Origin: Arthrobacter horti
GTDB taxonomy: Bacteria > Actinomycetota > Actinomycetes > Actinomycetales > Micrococcaceae
Direction of reading: 5' to 3'
DNA length: 64,000 nucleotides
NCBI RefSeq assembly: GCF_030731045.1
Contig: NZ_JAVALS010000005.1
Location: 145,736 to 209,735, forward strand
Each line of letters starts with the position of its first letter. Positions within the stretch are counted from its first letter, which is position 1. Position numbers and translations under genes: made by a program. This document shows, one piece after another, positions 45,313 to 54,439 of this stretch. Below the pieces are notes generated by a model. That model saw only the letters and a program-made list of their open reading frames with translations, was not told the DNA's origin and made no database searches.

Positions 45313-45370
45313 GGCGCCCTTGTTGACGTGGGGCTCCACGATTGCGGAGCCCCACGTCAACAAGGGCGCC
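45313..45370. repeat. Related inverted repeat (hairpin), copy 2
   Basis: Arms of 25 bp (45313-45337 and 45346-45370) pair perfectly; inside, after one A/C mismatch, a C-GATT-G loop as in copy 1 is kept. The outer GGCGCCCTTGTTGAC matches copy 1 exactly, while the middle differs but changes on both arms together. It lies 4 bp after the AbiEi-like gene and 30 bp before the davB stop, so it may terminate both. Confidence 0.85.
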
Positions 45371-45399
45371 CAGGGCACCGAAGTGGCCGGCGGAGGACC

Positions 45400-47076
45400 T
45401 CAGTCCAGCGGCTTGGGACCGTACTCGGCCAGGAACTCGCCGGGGCCGGGGTTGCCGGGGGCGGAGGAGCCGCCCAGGTGGTTCACCACGCCCCACACGG
45501 CGTTCAGGCCCGTGGTCACGGCACCCTCGGCCCAGCCGGCGGTCCAGGACACGTCGTCGCCGGCCAGGAAGATGCCGCGGTGCGCTTCATCCAGAGAAGA
45601 CTGCTCGAAGTGCGTGTACAGGCGCTGCTGGTACCGGTAGTGGCCCGGCAGGTTCGCCTTGAACGCGCCCATGAAGTTGGGGTCCGACTCCCAGGAGACC
45701 GTGATCGGGGACCCGATGATGTGACTGCGGATGTCCAGGCCCGGGTAGATCTGCTCCAGGGAGTGGATCATGAGGTCCGCCCGCTGTTCGGCGTCCAGGC
45801 TGAGCCACTTCAGGGCGTCGTCGTTCCAGGTGTAGGAGAGCAGGATGACGGCGGGCTGATCCGGGCCGTTGTCCAGCAGGTAGGTGCCACGGGTGAGGCG
45901 GTCCGTCAGGGTCATCGACATGACCTCCTGTCCCGTCTTCGGATCACGGTCCTTCCAGAACGGACGGTCCACCATCACGAAGGTCTTGGAGGACTGCATG
46001 TAGTGCGAGCGCTCGATCGCGGTCCACATCTCGGCCGGGAAGAGCGCCTCCTCCGTGTCGATGCGGGTGGACAGCAGCCAGGACTGCGTGGTGGTGACGA
46101 CGGCGGCGTACTCACGCGTGCGGCCCCAGCGCTCGGTGACGGCGATGCGCGACGTCGGCGCACCGGCGTCGTCCTTCACGCGCCGGATCTTCGCCACGGC
46201 GCCGCGCGGGGCACCTTGGTGGAGGCTGGCCAGGGTGGTGCCGGCGGGCCAGTGCACCAGGTCCGCCGGCGCGTGGTTCCACATCGCCTCCGGCAGCCGG
46301 GCCGCGCCTCCGACGATGCCGCGGTGGTGGTCGTCCGCGTCGGTGTAGACCACGCGGAGGATCTCCAGGATGGAGTTGGGGAAGTCGGTGTCCCAGCCGC
46401 CGGTGCCGAAGCCGACCTGGCCGAACGCCTCGCGGTGGGCGAAGCCGGCCTCCTTGAACGCGCGGCTCTTGGCGACGAAGCCGGAGAACGTCTCCTCGTC
46501 GTAGTCCTCCAGCAGCGAGTCCCAGATCTCCTTGATGCGTGCGGTGTCGCGGGCCTTGATGGCCTCCTGCATCTCGTCGAAGCGGGCGTCCTCCCGCAGC
46601 GCGGCACGCCAGGCGTCGGCCACCTCGTGGAAGAACGCCGGCAGGTCCTCGGACTTCTCCGCGTAGAACTTCTCGCCCTTGAGCTCGATCACCGTGCTGG
46701 TGGTCGGCCCGGCCAGCGGGTTGGGGAACTCGGAGGTCTCAAGGCCCAGCTTGTCGATGTAGTGGTACAGCGCCTTGGAAGAGACCGGGAAGCGCATGCC
46801 GCCCAGGTCGGCCACCACGCCGGGCGCGCTCGGGAAGCTCGCCGTGCGCAGACGGCCGCCGATCCGGTCCGCCTCATAGACCACGGGCTTGAGGCCGAGC
46901 TTCATGAGCTCGTACGCGGTCACCAGGCCGGAGACCCCGGCGCCGACCACGGCCACCTCGGTGCCGTACAGCTCCTCGGGGATGCTGCCGAGACCGGCCG
47001 GGTTCTCCAGGTACAGGTCGTAGCTGAAGGGGAAGTCCGGGTTCAGCATGGTGATGGGTGCGGCGGTCGGTTCCAT
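45400..47076 (-). CDS. davB: L-lysine (amino acid) 2-monooxygenase, DavB-type
   Basis: A 558-aa FAD amine oxidase-fold enzyme. Very close in pattern to lysine 2-monooxygenase: NPAGLGSIPEELYGTEVAVV, VGAGVSGLVTAYELMKLG, LGGMRFPVSSKALYHYIDKL, GFGTGGWDTDFPNSILEI and SSKTFVMVDRPFWKDRDPKT. These enzymes oxidatively decarboxylate lysine to 5-aminovaleramide. Related arginine- or tryptophan-type monooxygenases share the fold, so lysine is the best but not the only candidate. ATG at 47076 gives the family length. A permease gene lies upstream and a DavA-type amidase nearby. Confidence 0.86.
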   Translation of the reverse strand: MEPTAAPITMLNPDFPFSYDLYLENPAGLGSIPEELYGTEVAVVGAGVSGLVTAYELMKLGLKPVVYEADRIGGRLRTASFPSAPGVVADLGGMRFPVSSKALYHYIDKLGLETSEFPNPLAGPTTSTVIELKGEKFYAEKSEDLPAFFHEVADAWRAALREDARFDEMQEAIKARDTARIKEIWDSLLEDYDEETFSGFVAKSRAFKEAGFAHREAFGQVGFGTGGWDTDFPNSILEILRVVYTDADDHHRGIVGGAARLPEAMWNHAPADLVHWPAGTTLASLHQGAPRGAVAKIRRVKDDAGAPTSRIAVTERWGRTREYAAVVTTTQSWLLSTRIDTEEALFPAEMWTAIERSHYMQSSKTFVMVDRPFWKDRDPKTGQEVMSMTLTDRLTRGTYLLDNGPDQPAVILLSYTWNDDALKWLSLDAEQRADLMIHSLEQIYPGLDIRSHIIGSPITVSWESDPNFMGAFKANLPGHYRYQQRLYTHFEQSSLDEAHRGIFLAGDDVSWTAGWAEGAVTTGLNAVWGVVNHLGGSSAPGNPGPGEFLAEYGPKPLD

Positions 47077-47120
47077 GGGTCCTTGCCTTGTCTTGCGAGT
47101 GGTACGGGAAGGGGAAAGAG

Positions 47121-48599
47121 TCAGTCGTCCTGATGGCTGAGGAGGTAGTCCTCCTCGGTCAGGGTGCCGACGCGGGAATTGCGGCGCCCGTAGCCAAGGT
47201 AGAGCACCACACCCACGGCCATCCAGACCCCGAACACCAGCCAGGTGATGCCGTCCAGATTCGCCATCAGGAAGAGGCACGCCAGGGCGCCGAGGACGGG
47301 GACCACGGGGTACAGCGGAACACGGAAGGTGCGGTTCTTGGCGGGCTTGGTGACGCGCAGGTAGATCACGGCCACGTTCACCAGGGCGAAGGCGAACAGC
47401 GTGCCGATGCTGGTGGCGTCGGCCAGGGCGCCGAGCGGCACGAAGGCCGCGGTCAGCGCGACGACGACGCCGACGATCCAGGTGCCCTTGACCGGCGTGT
47501 GGGTGCGCGGGGAGACCACGCCGAAGACCTTGGGCACCAGGCCGTCACGGGACATGGTGAGCAGGATGCGGGTCTGGCCGTAGAGCACGGTGAGAACCAC
47601 CGAGCCGATGGCCAGCACCGAGGTGATGGCGAAGACCAGGGCGATCCAGGGCTGGTGCGTGACCTCGTTGATGATCTGGACCAGCGGGGCGTCCACGCCG
47701 TTGAACCACTGCCAGTTCCGGGCGCCGATGGCGGCCACGGAGACCAGGACGTACACCGTGGTCACGATCAGCATGGAGAGCAGGATGGCGCGCGGCAGGT
47801 CCCGCTTGGGGTTCTTGGCCTCTTCGCCGGCGGTGGAAGCGGCGTCGAAACCGATGTAGGAGAAGAAGACCTTGGAGGCGGCGGCGCTCATGCCGGCTGC
47901 GCCCATGGGCATCAGCGGCTCGAAGTTGCCGGCGTTGAAGGCCGTGAACGCGACGATGCAGAAGAAGATGAGGATGCCGACCTTGGCGAACACGATGACG
48001 GTGTTGACCACGGCGCTCTCCTTGGCACCACGGACCAGCAGGAGGGTGGCCAGGAGCACGATGATGAGGGCCGGCAGATTGACCACGCCGCCGCTGCCCG
48101 GGGGCTGCGAGATCGCGTCCGGCATCTGGATCCCGAACACGGCGATGGTCTCGTTGACGTACTGCCCGGCGCCGACCGCGACTGCGGCCACGGAGACGGC
48201 GTACTCGAGCACCAGGCACCAGCCGCAGATCCACGCCATGCCCTCACCCATGGTGGCGTAGGAATAGGAGTAGCTGGACCCCGCCACGGGGACCATGCCG
48301 GCCATCTCGGCGTAGGAGACGGCGGACAGCAGGGCCGCCACGCCGGCGATCACGAAGGAGAGCCAGATGGCGGGGCCGGCGATCGGTACGGCGTCGCCCA
48401 GGATGACCAGGATGCCGGTGCCCAAGGTGGCGCCGACGCTGATCATGGTCAGCTGCAGGACGCCGAAGCCACGCTTGAGGCTGCCGTGCCCGGAGTTGTT
48501 GCGCGCCTCGCGTTCCATCTGGGCGATGGACTTGCGGCGGATCAGCTGCCGGCCGAGCCCGGGCGCGGTGCCCGCTACGGTCTGGGGGGTGGTGGTCAT
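47121..48599 (-). CDS. APC family amino acid permease
   Basis: A 492-aa transporter with about 12 hydrophobic helices, cationic amino acid transporter (CAT) subgroup. The N-terminal FGVLQLTMISVGATLGTGIL and YAEMAGMVPVAGSSYSYSYA are APC signatures, and FDAASTAGEEAKNPKRDLP is the CAT-type loop. It probably imports lysine or another basic amino acid for davB, which follows 44 bp downstream. ATG at 48599 has GAGGA 5 nt upstream. The divergent PucR gene probably regulates it. Confidence 0.9.
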   Translation of the reverse strand: MTTTPQTVAGTAPGLGRQLIRRKSIAQMEREARNNSGHGSLKRGFGVLQLTMISVGATLGTGILVILGDAVPIAGPAIWLSFVIAGVAALLSAVSYAEMAGMVPVAGSSYSYSYATMGEGMAWICGWCLVLEYAVSVAAVAVGAGQYVNETIAVFGIQMPDAISQPPGSGGVVNLPALIIVLLATLLLVRGAKESAVVNTVIVFAKVGILIFFCIVAFTAFNAGNFEPLMPMGAAGMSAAASKVFFSYIGFDAASTAGEEAKNPKRDLPRAILLSMLIVTTVYVLVSVAAIGARNWQWFNGVDAPLVQIINEVTHQPWIALVFAITSVLAIGSVVLTVLYGQTRILLTMSRDGLVPKVFGVVSPRTHTPVKGTWIVGVVVALTAAFVPLGALADATSIGTLFAFALVNVAVIYLRVTKPAKNRTFRVPLYPVVPVLGALACLFLMANLDGITWLVFGVWMAVGVVLYLGYGRRNSRVGTLTEEDYLLSHQDD

Positions 48600-48678
48600 G
48601 GGAATCCTCGGTGTTCAGGGGAGACGTTCCGGCGGCATCGTTGCCGGCCGAACGGGGAGCCTAGATCCAGGCTAGGAC

Positions 48679-48695
48679 TGTGAGCCAGCTCTCAC
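48679..48695. promoter_or_regulatory. Inverted repeat in the permease-PucR divergent region
   Basis: GTGAG-CCAGCT-CTCAC (48680-48695) is a perfect 5-bp dyad. With the preceding T it also resembles a CRP site with one mismatch. It is placed to act on either divergent gene. Low information, so low confidence. Confidence 0.35.
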
Positions 48696-48726
48696 GATGG
48701 TGCAATCTGGACTAAAGTTTGCCCTT

Positions 48727-50409
48727 ATGGGACAAAGTGCACATTCCATCCATGGTGCCGCGAGTGCCGGCGAGGCACAACTCGGCACCCTTCCGGGGCT
48801 CACGACCCACGGTTTCCTGGCCCAGCTGCCGGACGGCGTCCAGGTGCTGCACGACGCCGGCAACCTGCCCCTGCGCTGGGTGGAGACCAGTGAGCTGGAG
48901 GACCCCACCCCCTACTTGCTGGACCACGAACTGCTGCTCACGGCAGGGCTGCCGTTCCTGGGCGACGGAGGCGACGACGACGCCATCGACCGCTTCGTGG
49001 CGCGCCTGGCGGCCGCAAGGGTCTCCGCCCTGGCCCTCGGCCTGGAGCCGCACTTCAGCGCCGCGCCGCCCGCCGTCGTCGACGCCTGCCGCCGGCACGG
49101 CCTGAGCCTGTGGCAGCTGCCGGAATCCCTGCCGTTCGCCGCGGTGGGGCTCACCTTCTCCCGGCTGCTGGAGTCCGGCAACGCGAGCGTCCTGCGGCAG
49201 GTGGGTGAGGCGAACCGGCGGCTCATGCGGGCCGTGCTGGGTGAGCGCGGTGAGGAGAACCTGCTGGAGGCCTTGATTCAGAGCGTCCCCGGCTCGGCGT
49301 TCCTGTACGGGGCGCGCGGGGAGCTGCGGCTCGCCGCGGGACCCGCCATCGACGGCGGCGTGCAGGACGACGCCGCGGATCTCGCCGCGGGTCTGCTGAC
49401 CGGGAGTGGGCCGCGTGTCGAGCTCCTGGACCGCGAAGACGGGCATCTTCAGGCGCTCCCCCTGCGCGGCGCACCGCGGGCTTCCTCAACCACCCGGGAC
49501 TCCCGGCGCCCGCGCCGGGCCGAACCGACCCTCGGCGCCCTCGTCCTGTGCACCGGCCGCCGGCTCACGGCGCCGGAGAACGGGATCGTCTCCACCGCCG
49601 TCGGGCTCCTAGAGCTGCTGGCCCGCCAGCGCGCGGCAGGTTCCCTCTCCCCCGGCCAGCTCGCCACACTCCTGCTGCTCCGCGGCGGGCAACGGACCGA
49701 CGAGGCAACCCTGTCCCGCCTCCTGGCCGACGGCGCTCCCGGCACCGGGTCCGGCTTCCGCGTGGTGATCGGCACGGCGCATGTGGAGGACGGCCCGGAC
49801 ACCGCGGCCGAAGTGCTCGCCTGGCGGAGACTCTGGGACACCCGCTTGGTGGCCTACGACGGCGGCCGCCTCCTGGCGCTGACCCGGCAGGATCCCAGCG
49901 CTGCACGGCTGGCCAGGGTGGAGGCGGAGGGGTATGCGTGCGCCGTGTCCCGGCCCGCTCCCGGGCATGCCGCCGGAGCCGGTCTGGCCGGCCACCTGCT
50001 GCGGCACGCGCCGTCCTTGCTTCAGGAGGCCATGACGCTGCTGCCCCGGGCGGAGGAAGAACACCGGAGTCTGCTGGCCGAACGGGAACCCGGGTCGTTC
50101 GCGCGGCTCCTGCCGCGGGAGGCCGGAGCGGCCGTCGCCCGCGGGCTGCTGGCGCCGCTTCTGGAGGTGGACCAGCCGCGGCGCGCCCTGCTGCTGAAGG
50201 TGCTGAGGGCGTGGCTGGGCAGCCACGGTTCCTGGGACGGGACGTCCGCCGCGCTGGGGATCCACCGGAACAGCGTGCGGCGGCATGTCACGGCCATCGC
50301 CGAGACCCTGGGCCGCGACCTGGGCGACGCCGCGGTCCGCGCCGAATTGTGGTTCGCGCTGGAGTTCCTGGACCCGGCGGACGAGACGCGTCCGACCGAG
50401 GAGGACTGA
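48727..50409 (+). CDS. PucR family transcriptional regulator
   Basis: A roughly 560-aa regulator. The N-terminal PucR ligand domain (about residues 20-150) contains LLTAGLPFLGD and a PAVVDACRRHGLSLWQLPE region. The C-terminus has the PucR helix-turn-helix LLKVLRAWLGSHGSWDGTSAALGIHRNS, of which GIHRNSVRRHV is the recognition part. ATG at 48727 is 8 nt after a TAAAGT -10 box with no ribosome site, so it may be leaderless. It is divergent from the permease-davB genes and probably senses an intermediate of amino acid catabolism. Confidence 0.88.
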   Translation: MGQSAHSIHGAASAGEAQLGTLPGLTTHGFLAQLPDGVQVLHDAGNLPLRWVETSELEDPTPYLLDHELLLTAGLPFLGDGGDDDAIDRFVARLAAARVSALALGLEPHFSAAPPAVVDACRRHGLSLWQLPESLPFAAVGLTFSRLLESGNASVLRQVGEANRRLMRAVLGERGEENLLEALIQSVPGSAFLYGARGELRLAAGPAIDGGVQDDAADLAAGLLTGSGPRVELLDREDGHLQALPLRGAPRASSTTRDSRRPRRAEPTLGALVLCTGRRLTAPENGIVSTAVGLLELLARQRAAGSLSPGQLATLLLLRGGQRTDEATLSRLLADGAPGTGSGFRVVIGTAHVEDGPDTAAEVLAWRRLWDTRLVAYDGGRLLALTRQDPSAARLARVEAEGYACAVSRPAPGHAAGAGLAGHLLRHAPSLLQEAMTLLPRAEEEHRSLLAEREPGSFARLLPREAGAAVARGLLAPLLEVDQPRRALLLKVLRAWLGSHGSWDGTSAALGIHRNSVRRHVTAIAETLGRDLGDAAVRAELWFALEFLDPADETRPTEED

Positions 50410-50457
50410 CCCGGGGAGCCTGGAGGCAGGCGGGCCTACGCGGGCGAGGGGCCCCGG

Positions 50458-51249
50458 TTACAGGCCCCAGGCGCGGTACAGATCCGGGCGGCGTTCGGCC
50501 AGGTACGGCACATCGGCGCGGGCCGCCGCCAGGCGCGCGGGATCCACGTCCACGATCATCAGCTCCGTCTCCGGGCCGCCTTCGGCCAGCAGTTCACCGA
50601 ACGGATCCGCCACGACGCTCCCGCCGCTGAGCCGGAAACCGTCCTCCACACCGGCGTGGTTCACGTACGCCAGGTAGAGGTGATTTTCCATCGCGCGGGT
50701 GGGGATGAGCCGTTGCGGCACCTGCGAGTACCCCTCGCCGAGTGCCGTGGGCACCATGAGGAGGTCCACACCCTGCAGGCCGGCCGCACGGACGGCCTCG
50801 GGGAACTCGACGTCGTAACAGATGATGGTGCCCAGCGTCAGATCGCCGAAGCGCACGACGGCGGCGGGGTCGGTCCCGGGGGTGAAGACCTCCTGCTCCT
50901 CGGCGCCGAAGAGGTGGACCTTGCGGTAGTGGGACAGCACCGTGCCCTCAGCGCTGAGAAGCGTGGCCGTGATGTGCCACTTTCCGCCTTCGACCTCGGG
51001 AAGGCTGTAGAGCAGGGCGATCCCCGTGTCCCGGGCGATGGCGGCAAGCTCCTCGCGGAGGCTGGGCAGGCTGGCTGGGTCGAGGTCCCGGCGCAGCACG
51101 CGCGGGGCGTAACCGACAGGGAAGAGTTCGGGGCTCAGCAGCAGCTCACCCCCCCGTTCTCCCGCCCGCACTGCGGCGTCGCGCAGCGCGGAGAGGTTGG
51201 TCGCGGCGTCGAGCACGGCCGACTCCCCCTGCATGATGGCCAGGCGCAC
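50458..51249 (-). CDS. davA: Carbon-nitrogen hydrolase, probable 5-aminovaleramide amidase (DavA-type)
   Basis: A 263-aa nitrilase-superfamily amidase, the same size as DavA. The catalytic triad is visible as LLLSPELFPVGY (Glu), HYRKVHLFGAEE (Lys) and TIICYDVEFPE (Cys). In lysine catabolism it would hydrolyse 5-aminovaleramide from DavB to 5-aminovalerate. GTG at 51249 has AAGGGGG just upstream. It is convergent with the PucR gene and not in the davB operon, so common control must act in trans. Omega-amidase or another nitrilase role is possible. Confidence 0.8.
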   Translation of the reverse strand: MRLAIMQGESAVLDAATNLSALRDAAVRAGERGGELLLSPELFPVGYAPRVLRRDLDPASLPSLREELAAIARDTGIALLYSLPEVEGGKWHITATLLSAEGTVLSHYRKVHLFGAEEQEVFTPGTDPAAVVRFGDLTLGTIICYDVEFPEAVRAAGLQGVDLLMVPTALGEGYSQVPQRLIPTRAMENHLYLAYVNHAGVEDGFRLSGGSVVADPFGELLAEGGPETELMIVDVDPARLAAARADVPYLAERRPDLYRAWGL

Positions 51250-51267
51250 GGCGCCCCCTTCCCCGTC

Positions 51268-51301
51268 GGTGTCATGCCGGCACGATCGCCTGCATGACAC
51301 C
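51268..51301. promoter_or_regulatory. Perfect 10-bp inverted repeat upstream of davA
   Basis: GGTGTCATGC (51268-51277) and GCATGACACC (51292-51301) with a 14-nt spacer lie 19-52 bp upstream of the davA start. A second small dyad GATCC-AAACA-GGATC (51323-51337) follows. They are candidate PucR or other regulator sites. Confidence 0.5.
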
Positions 51302-51447
51302 AGAGTAGGCCCCCTGGCTGACGATCCAAACAGGATCATTTGCACCATGATTGCGAAGCGTGAGTGCCATTCGTACCGATCTCAACCCGCTCGCTCGCGG
51401 CCTGGACCCTCAGGAGTCCTGCGCCGGAACGCCCTACTTGCGTTAAC

Positions 51448-51463
51448 TTCTTGACCGCAAGAA
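51448..51463. promoter_or_regulatory. ROK operator over the -35 box of its own gene
   Basis: TTCTTGACCGCAAGAA has 6-bp inverted arms (TTCTTG/CAAGAA) and contains the -35 hexamer TTGACC (51451-51456). With CATGCT at 51474-51479 (17-bp spacer) and the ATG 7 nt further, this is a leaderless promoter that the ROK repressor could close. A matching site lies ahead of the sugar operon. Confidence 0.6.
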
Positions 51464-51486
51464 TGAGATGCGCCATGCTTGCGTTC

Positions 51487-52677
51487 ATGCCCAGTCGCGA
51501 GGAGAACACCAAGCCCACCCGGACGAATCCGGGGTCCCAGTCAGCCCTGCGGCTGCTCAACCGGGAACGGGTCCTTCAGGCCCTGTCCGCCGGGCCCGCC
51601 ACTCAGGCGGAACTCTCCCGCGCCACAGGGCTCTCCACGGCCACGATCTCCAACATCGTCAAAGAGCTGGAGCGCGAGGGGTCCGTCCGCACCGAGCCGA
51701 CCACATCCTCCGGCCGGCGCGCGCTCAATGTCCGCCTGGTGGCGGACAGCAGCGTGGCGGTGGGCATCGATTTCGGGCGGCGGCACGTCCGCGTGGTCCT
51801 TGCGACCCGCGACTACCGCGTGATGGCCGAGGCGGCCGCCAGCCTGTCGCTCGGCCACCACGCCGAGCTCGGCATCAGCACGGCCCGCGGCCTCATGGAG
51901 CGGCTCCTCACCGAGAACGGCCTCAGCCACTCGGACGTGATCGGCGCGGGAGTCGGCATCCCCGGCCCCCTGGACCGCCGCAGCCACACCGTGGCCCACG
52001 GGGCGGTGCTGCCCGAATGGGTCGGCATCGAGACGGACACGCGGCTCCGCGAGGCCCTGGGGATCCCGGTCCACGTGGACAACGACGCCAATCTGGGCGC
52101 ACTGGCCGAGGCCACCTGGGGGCCCCACGGCGGGGCGGACAACCTGGTGTTCGTCAAGATCGGATCCGGCATCGGCGCCGGACTGATCGTCAACGGCGCA
52201 CCCGTGTACGGCAATCTGGGCATCACGGGCGAGATCGGCCACACCGCGATCGACGACCGCGGCGCCGTCTGCCGCTGCGGCAGCCGCGGATGCCTCGAGA
52301 CGGTCGCCTCGACCACCACCATGATCGAACAGCTCAGCCGCAACGAGCCGGGCCCTGTGAGCACACAGAGCATCATCGCGGCCGCCCGGAACGGCCACCC
52401 TCCCACCCTGCGAGTGCTCGACGACGCCGGACTGGCGATCGGCCACGCACTCGGCACCGTCGCGAACCTGCTCAACCCGGAGGTCATCGTGGTGGGCGGG
52501 CCGCTGGCAGAGCTGGGAGAACTTCTGCTGGCGCCCATCCGGCGCGGGATCCTCCGGCACACCATCCCCATGGTGGGGGCGAACACCTCTCTGACGGTCT
52601 CCTCACTGGGGGAACGGGCCGAGGCGCTCGGCGCCGCCGCACTCGTTTTCCGCCGCCCGGCAGTCACCAAGAGATAA
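51487..52677 (+). CDS. ROK family transcriptional repressor
   Basis: A 396-aa ROK repressor (XylR/NagC type). The N-terminal winged helix-turn-helix is SALRLLNRERVLQALSAG with ELSRATGLSTATISNIVKEL. The ROK sugar-binding/kinase-like part has GIDFGRRHVRVVLATRD, the VHVDNDANLGALAEA motif and the zinc motif CRCGSRGCLET. ATG at 51487 is 7 nt from a -10 box. It is followed by the sugar importer, whose promoter carries the same palindrome, so it is the probable local repressor with a sugar as inducer. Confidence 0.9.
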   Translation: MPSREENTKPTRTNPGSQSALRLLNRERVLQALSAGPATQAELSRATGLSTATISNIVKELEREGSVRTEPTTSSGRRALNVRLVADSSVAVGIDFGRRHVRVVLATRDYRVMAEAAASLSLGHHAELGISTARGLMERLLTENGLSHSDVIGAGVGIPGPLDRRSHTVAHGAVLPEWVGIETDTRLREALGIPVHVDNDANLGALAEATWGPHGGADNLVFVKIGSGIGAGLIVNGAPVYGNLGITGEIGHTAIDDRGAVCRCGSRGCLETVASTTTMIEQLSRNEPGPVSTQSIIAAARNGHPPTLRVLDDAGLAIGHALGTVANLLNPEVIVVGGPLAELGELLLAPIRRGILRHTIPMVGANTSLTVSSLGERAEALGAAALVFRRPAVTKR

Positions 52678-52702
52678 CGATTGTCACCTTCGATGCGTTC
52701 AA

Positions 52703-52718
52703 GTCTTGACGTCAAGAA
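52703..52718. promoter_or_regulatory. ROK operator in the sugar importer promoter
   Basis: GTCTTGACGTCAAGAA contains a perfect 14-bp palindrome (TCTTGACGTCAAGA, 52704-52717) and the -35 TTGACG (52706-52711), followed by AT-rich TATTTACTTAT as the -10 area. It matches the ROK gene's own operator in 13 of 16 positions. Confidence 0.62.
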
Positions 52719-52825
52719 GTAATCTCATATTTACTTATCCGTCAGGAGGGTGATGCAAGCCACACGGCAGGCATCCCGACCAGGGCACGGAGCCCGCACC
52801 GTATCACCCGAGGCAAGGACGAAAG

Positions 52826-54376
52826 ATGTCTGAGACCACCACCGCCCCGACCATCCTGGAAATGCGGTCCATCACCAAGGAGTTCCCCGGGGTGAAGGCC
52901 CTCTCCGAGGTCAATTTGCTGGTGAAGGTCGGTGAGGTCCACGCCATCTGCGGCGAGAACGGCGCCGGCAAGTCCACTCTCATGAAGGTGCTCTCCGGGG
53001 TCTACCCCTTCGGGAGCTACCAGGGCGACATCGTCTACCAGAATGAAGTGCAGCAGTTCCGGGACATCCGTGCCAGCGAAGCCGCCGGCATCGTGATCAT
53101 CCACCAGGAACTGGCGCTCATCCCCGAGCTCTCCATCATGGAGAACATCTTCCTGGGCAATGAACCCACCCGATTCGGCGTGATCAACTGGGCCGAGGCC
53201 CGCCGCCGCTCCATCGATCTTCTGGCCCGGGTGGGCCTGGCCGAGGACCCCGACACTCCCATCAAGGAGATCGGCGTCGGCAAGCAGCAGCTCGTGGAGA
53301 TCGCCAAGGCCCTCAACAAGTCCGTGAAACTCCTCATCCTGGACGAGCCCACCGCGGCCCTGAACGAGAACGACTCCCAGCACCTGCTGGACCTGCTGCT
53401 CGGCCTCAAGGGCAAGGGCATCACGTCCATCATGATCAGCCACAAGCTCAACGAGATCGAACAGATCTCCGACTCCATCACGATCATCCGCGACGGCAAG
53501 TCCATCGAAACCCTGGACGTCAAGGGCGACGGCGTGGACGAGGACCGCATCATCAGGGGCATGGTGGGCCGCAGCCTCGAGTCCCGCTTCCCGGACCACA
53601 CGCCGGCCATCGGCGAAACATTCTTCGAGGTCAAGGACTGGACCGTGGCGCACCCCCAGGTGGAGGACCGTATGGTCTGCAAGGGCTCCGAGTTCTTCGT
53701 CCGGCGGGGCGAGATCGTCGGCTTCGCCGGGCTCATGGGCGCCGGACGGACTGAACTGGCCCGTTCCCTTTTCGGCCGTTCGTACGGCCGGTACATCTCG
53801 GGACACATCATCAAGGACGGCAAGGAGATCACGCTCAAGACCGTCCGCCAGGCCATCGACCACGGCCTGGGCTATGTCACCGAGGATCGCAAGGCCCTGG
53901 GTCTGAACCTCCTGGACGACATCAAGACCACAACGGTGGCCGCCAATCTCAAGGGCGTGAGCAAGCACTTCGTGGTGAACGAGGACCAGGAGTTCCAGGT
54001 CGCCGAGGACTACCGCAAGTCGCTTCGCACCAAGACCCCCACCGTCGAGGAGGGCGTGGCGAAGCTCTCCGGAGGCAACCAGCAGAAGGTGGTCCTGGCG
54101 AAGTGGATGTTCACGGACCCGGACCTCCTGATCCTGGACGAACCGACCCGCGGGATCGACGTCGGCGCCAAGTATGAGATCTACGGCATCATCCAGAAAC
54201 TCGCGGCCCAGGGCAAGGGCGTCATCGTCATCTCTTCCGAACTTCCCGAATTGCTCGGTCTTTCCGACCGGATCTACACGATTTTCGAAGGCTCCATCAC
54301 CGGGGTCCTGGACAAGGCGGAAGCCGACCAGGAGAACCTGATGAAGCTCATGACAGCCAAGCGCCAGGCCGCCTGA
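52826..54376 (+). CDS. Multiple-monosaccharide ABC transporter ATP-binding protein (GguA/MmsA-type)
   Basis: A 516-aa ATPase with two ABC domains of the CUT2 class. The first has [19 protein letters not shown] and a [14 protein letters not shown] signature; the second [15 protein letters not shown] and [16 protein letters not shown]. The long insert with [11 protein letters not shown] separates them. The [17 protein letters not shown] region resembles GguA/MmsA rather than XylG. ATG at 52826 follows a purine-rich AAGGACGAAAG ribosome site. It is first of three genes under the ROK-type promoter. Confidence 0.91.
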   Translation: MSETTTAPTILEMRSITKEFPGVKALSEVNLLVKVGEVHAICGENGAGKSTLMKVLSGVYPFGSYQGDIVYQNEVQQFRDIRASEAAGIVIIHQELALIPELSIMENIFLGNEPTRFGVINWAEARRRSIDLLARVGLAEDPDTPIKEIGVGKQQLVEIAKALNKSVKLLILDEPTAALNENDSQHLLDLLLGLKGKGITSIMISHKLNEIEQISDSITIIRDGKSIETLDVKGDGVDEDRIIRGMVGRSLESRFPDHTPAIGETFFEVKDWTVAHPQVEDRMVCKGSEFFVRRGEIVGFAGLMGAGRTELARSLFGRSYGRYISGHIIKDGKEITLKTVRQAIDHGLGYVTEDRKALGLNLLDDIKTTTVAANLKGVSKHFVVNEDQEFQVAEDYRKSLRTKTPTVEEGVAKLSGGNQQKVVLAKWMFTDPDLLILDEPTRGIDVGAKYEIYGIIQKLAAQGKGVIVISSELPELLGLSDRIYTIFEGSITGVLDKAEADQENLMKLMTAKRQAA

Positions 54377-54439
54377 ACCCCTCTTCCCTCTGCTGCGGGA
54401 GTCCGCAGGCTCCCTCCCCACGCACCCAAGGAACCAGCA

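Noticed and set aside
45400..47076. Tryptophan 2-monooxygenase (auxin synthesis) or putrescine oxidase
   Set aside because: The long conserved blocks match lysine 2-monooxygenase better, and a DavA-sized amidase with the nitrilase fold is nearby rather than an indoleacetamide hydrolase of the amidase-signature family.
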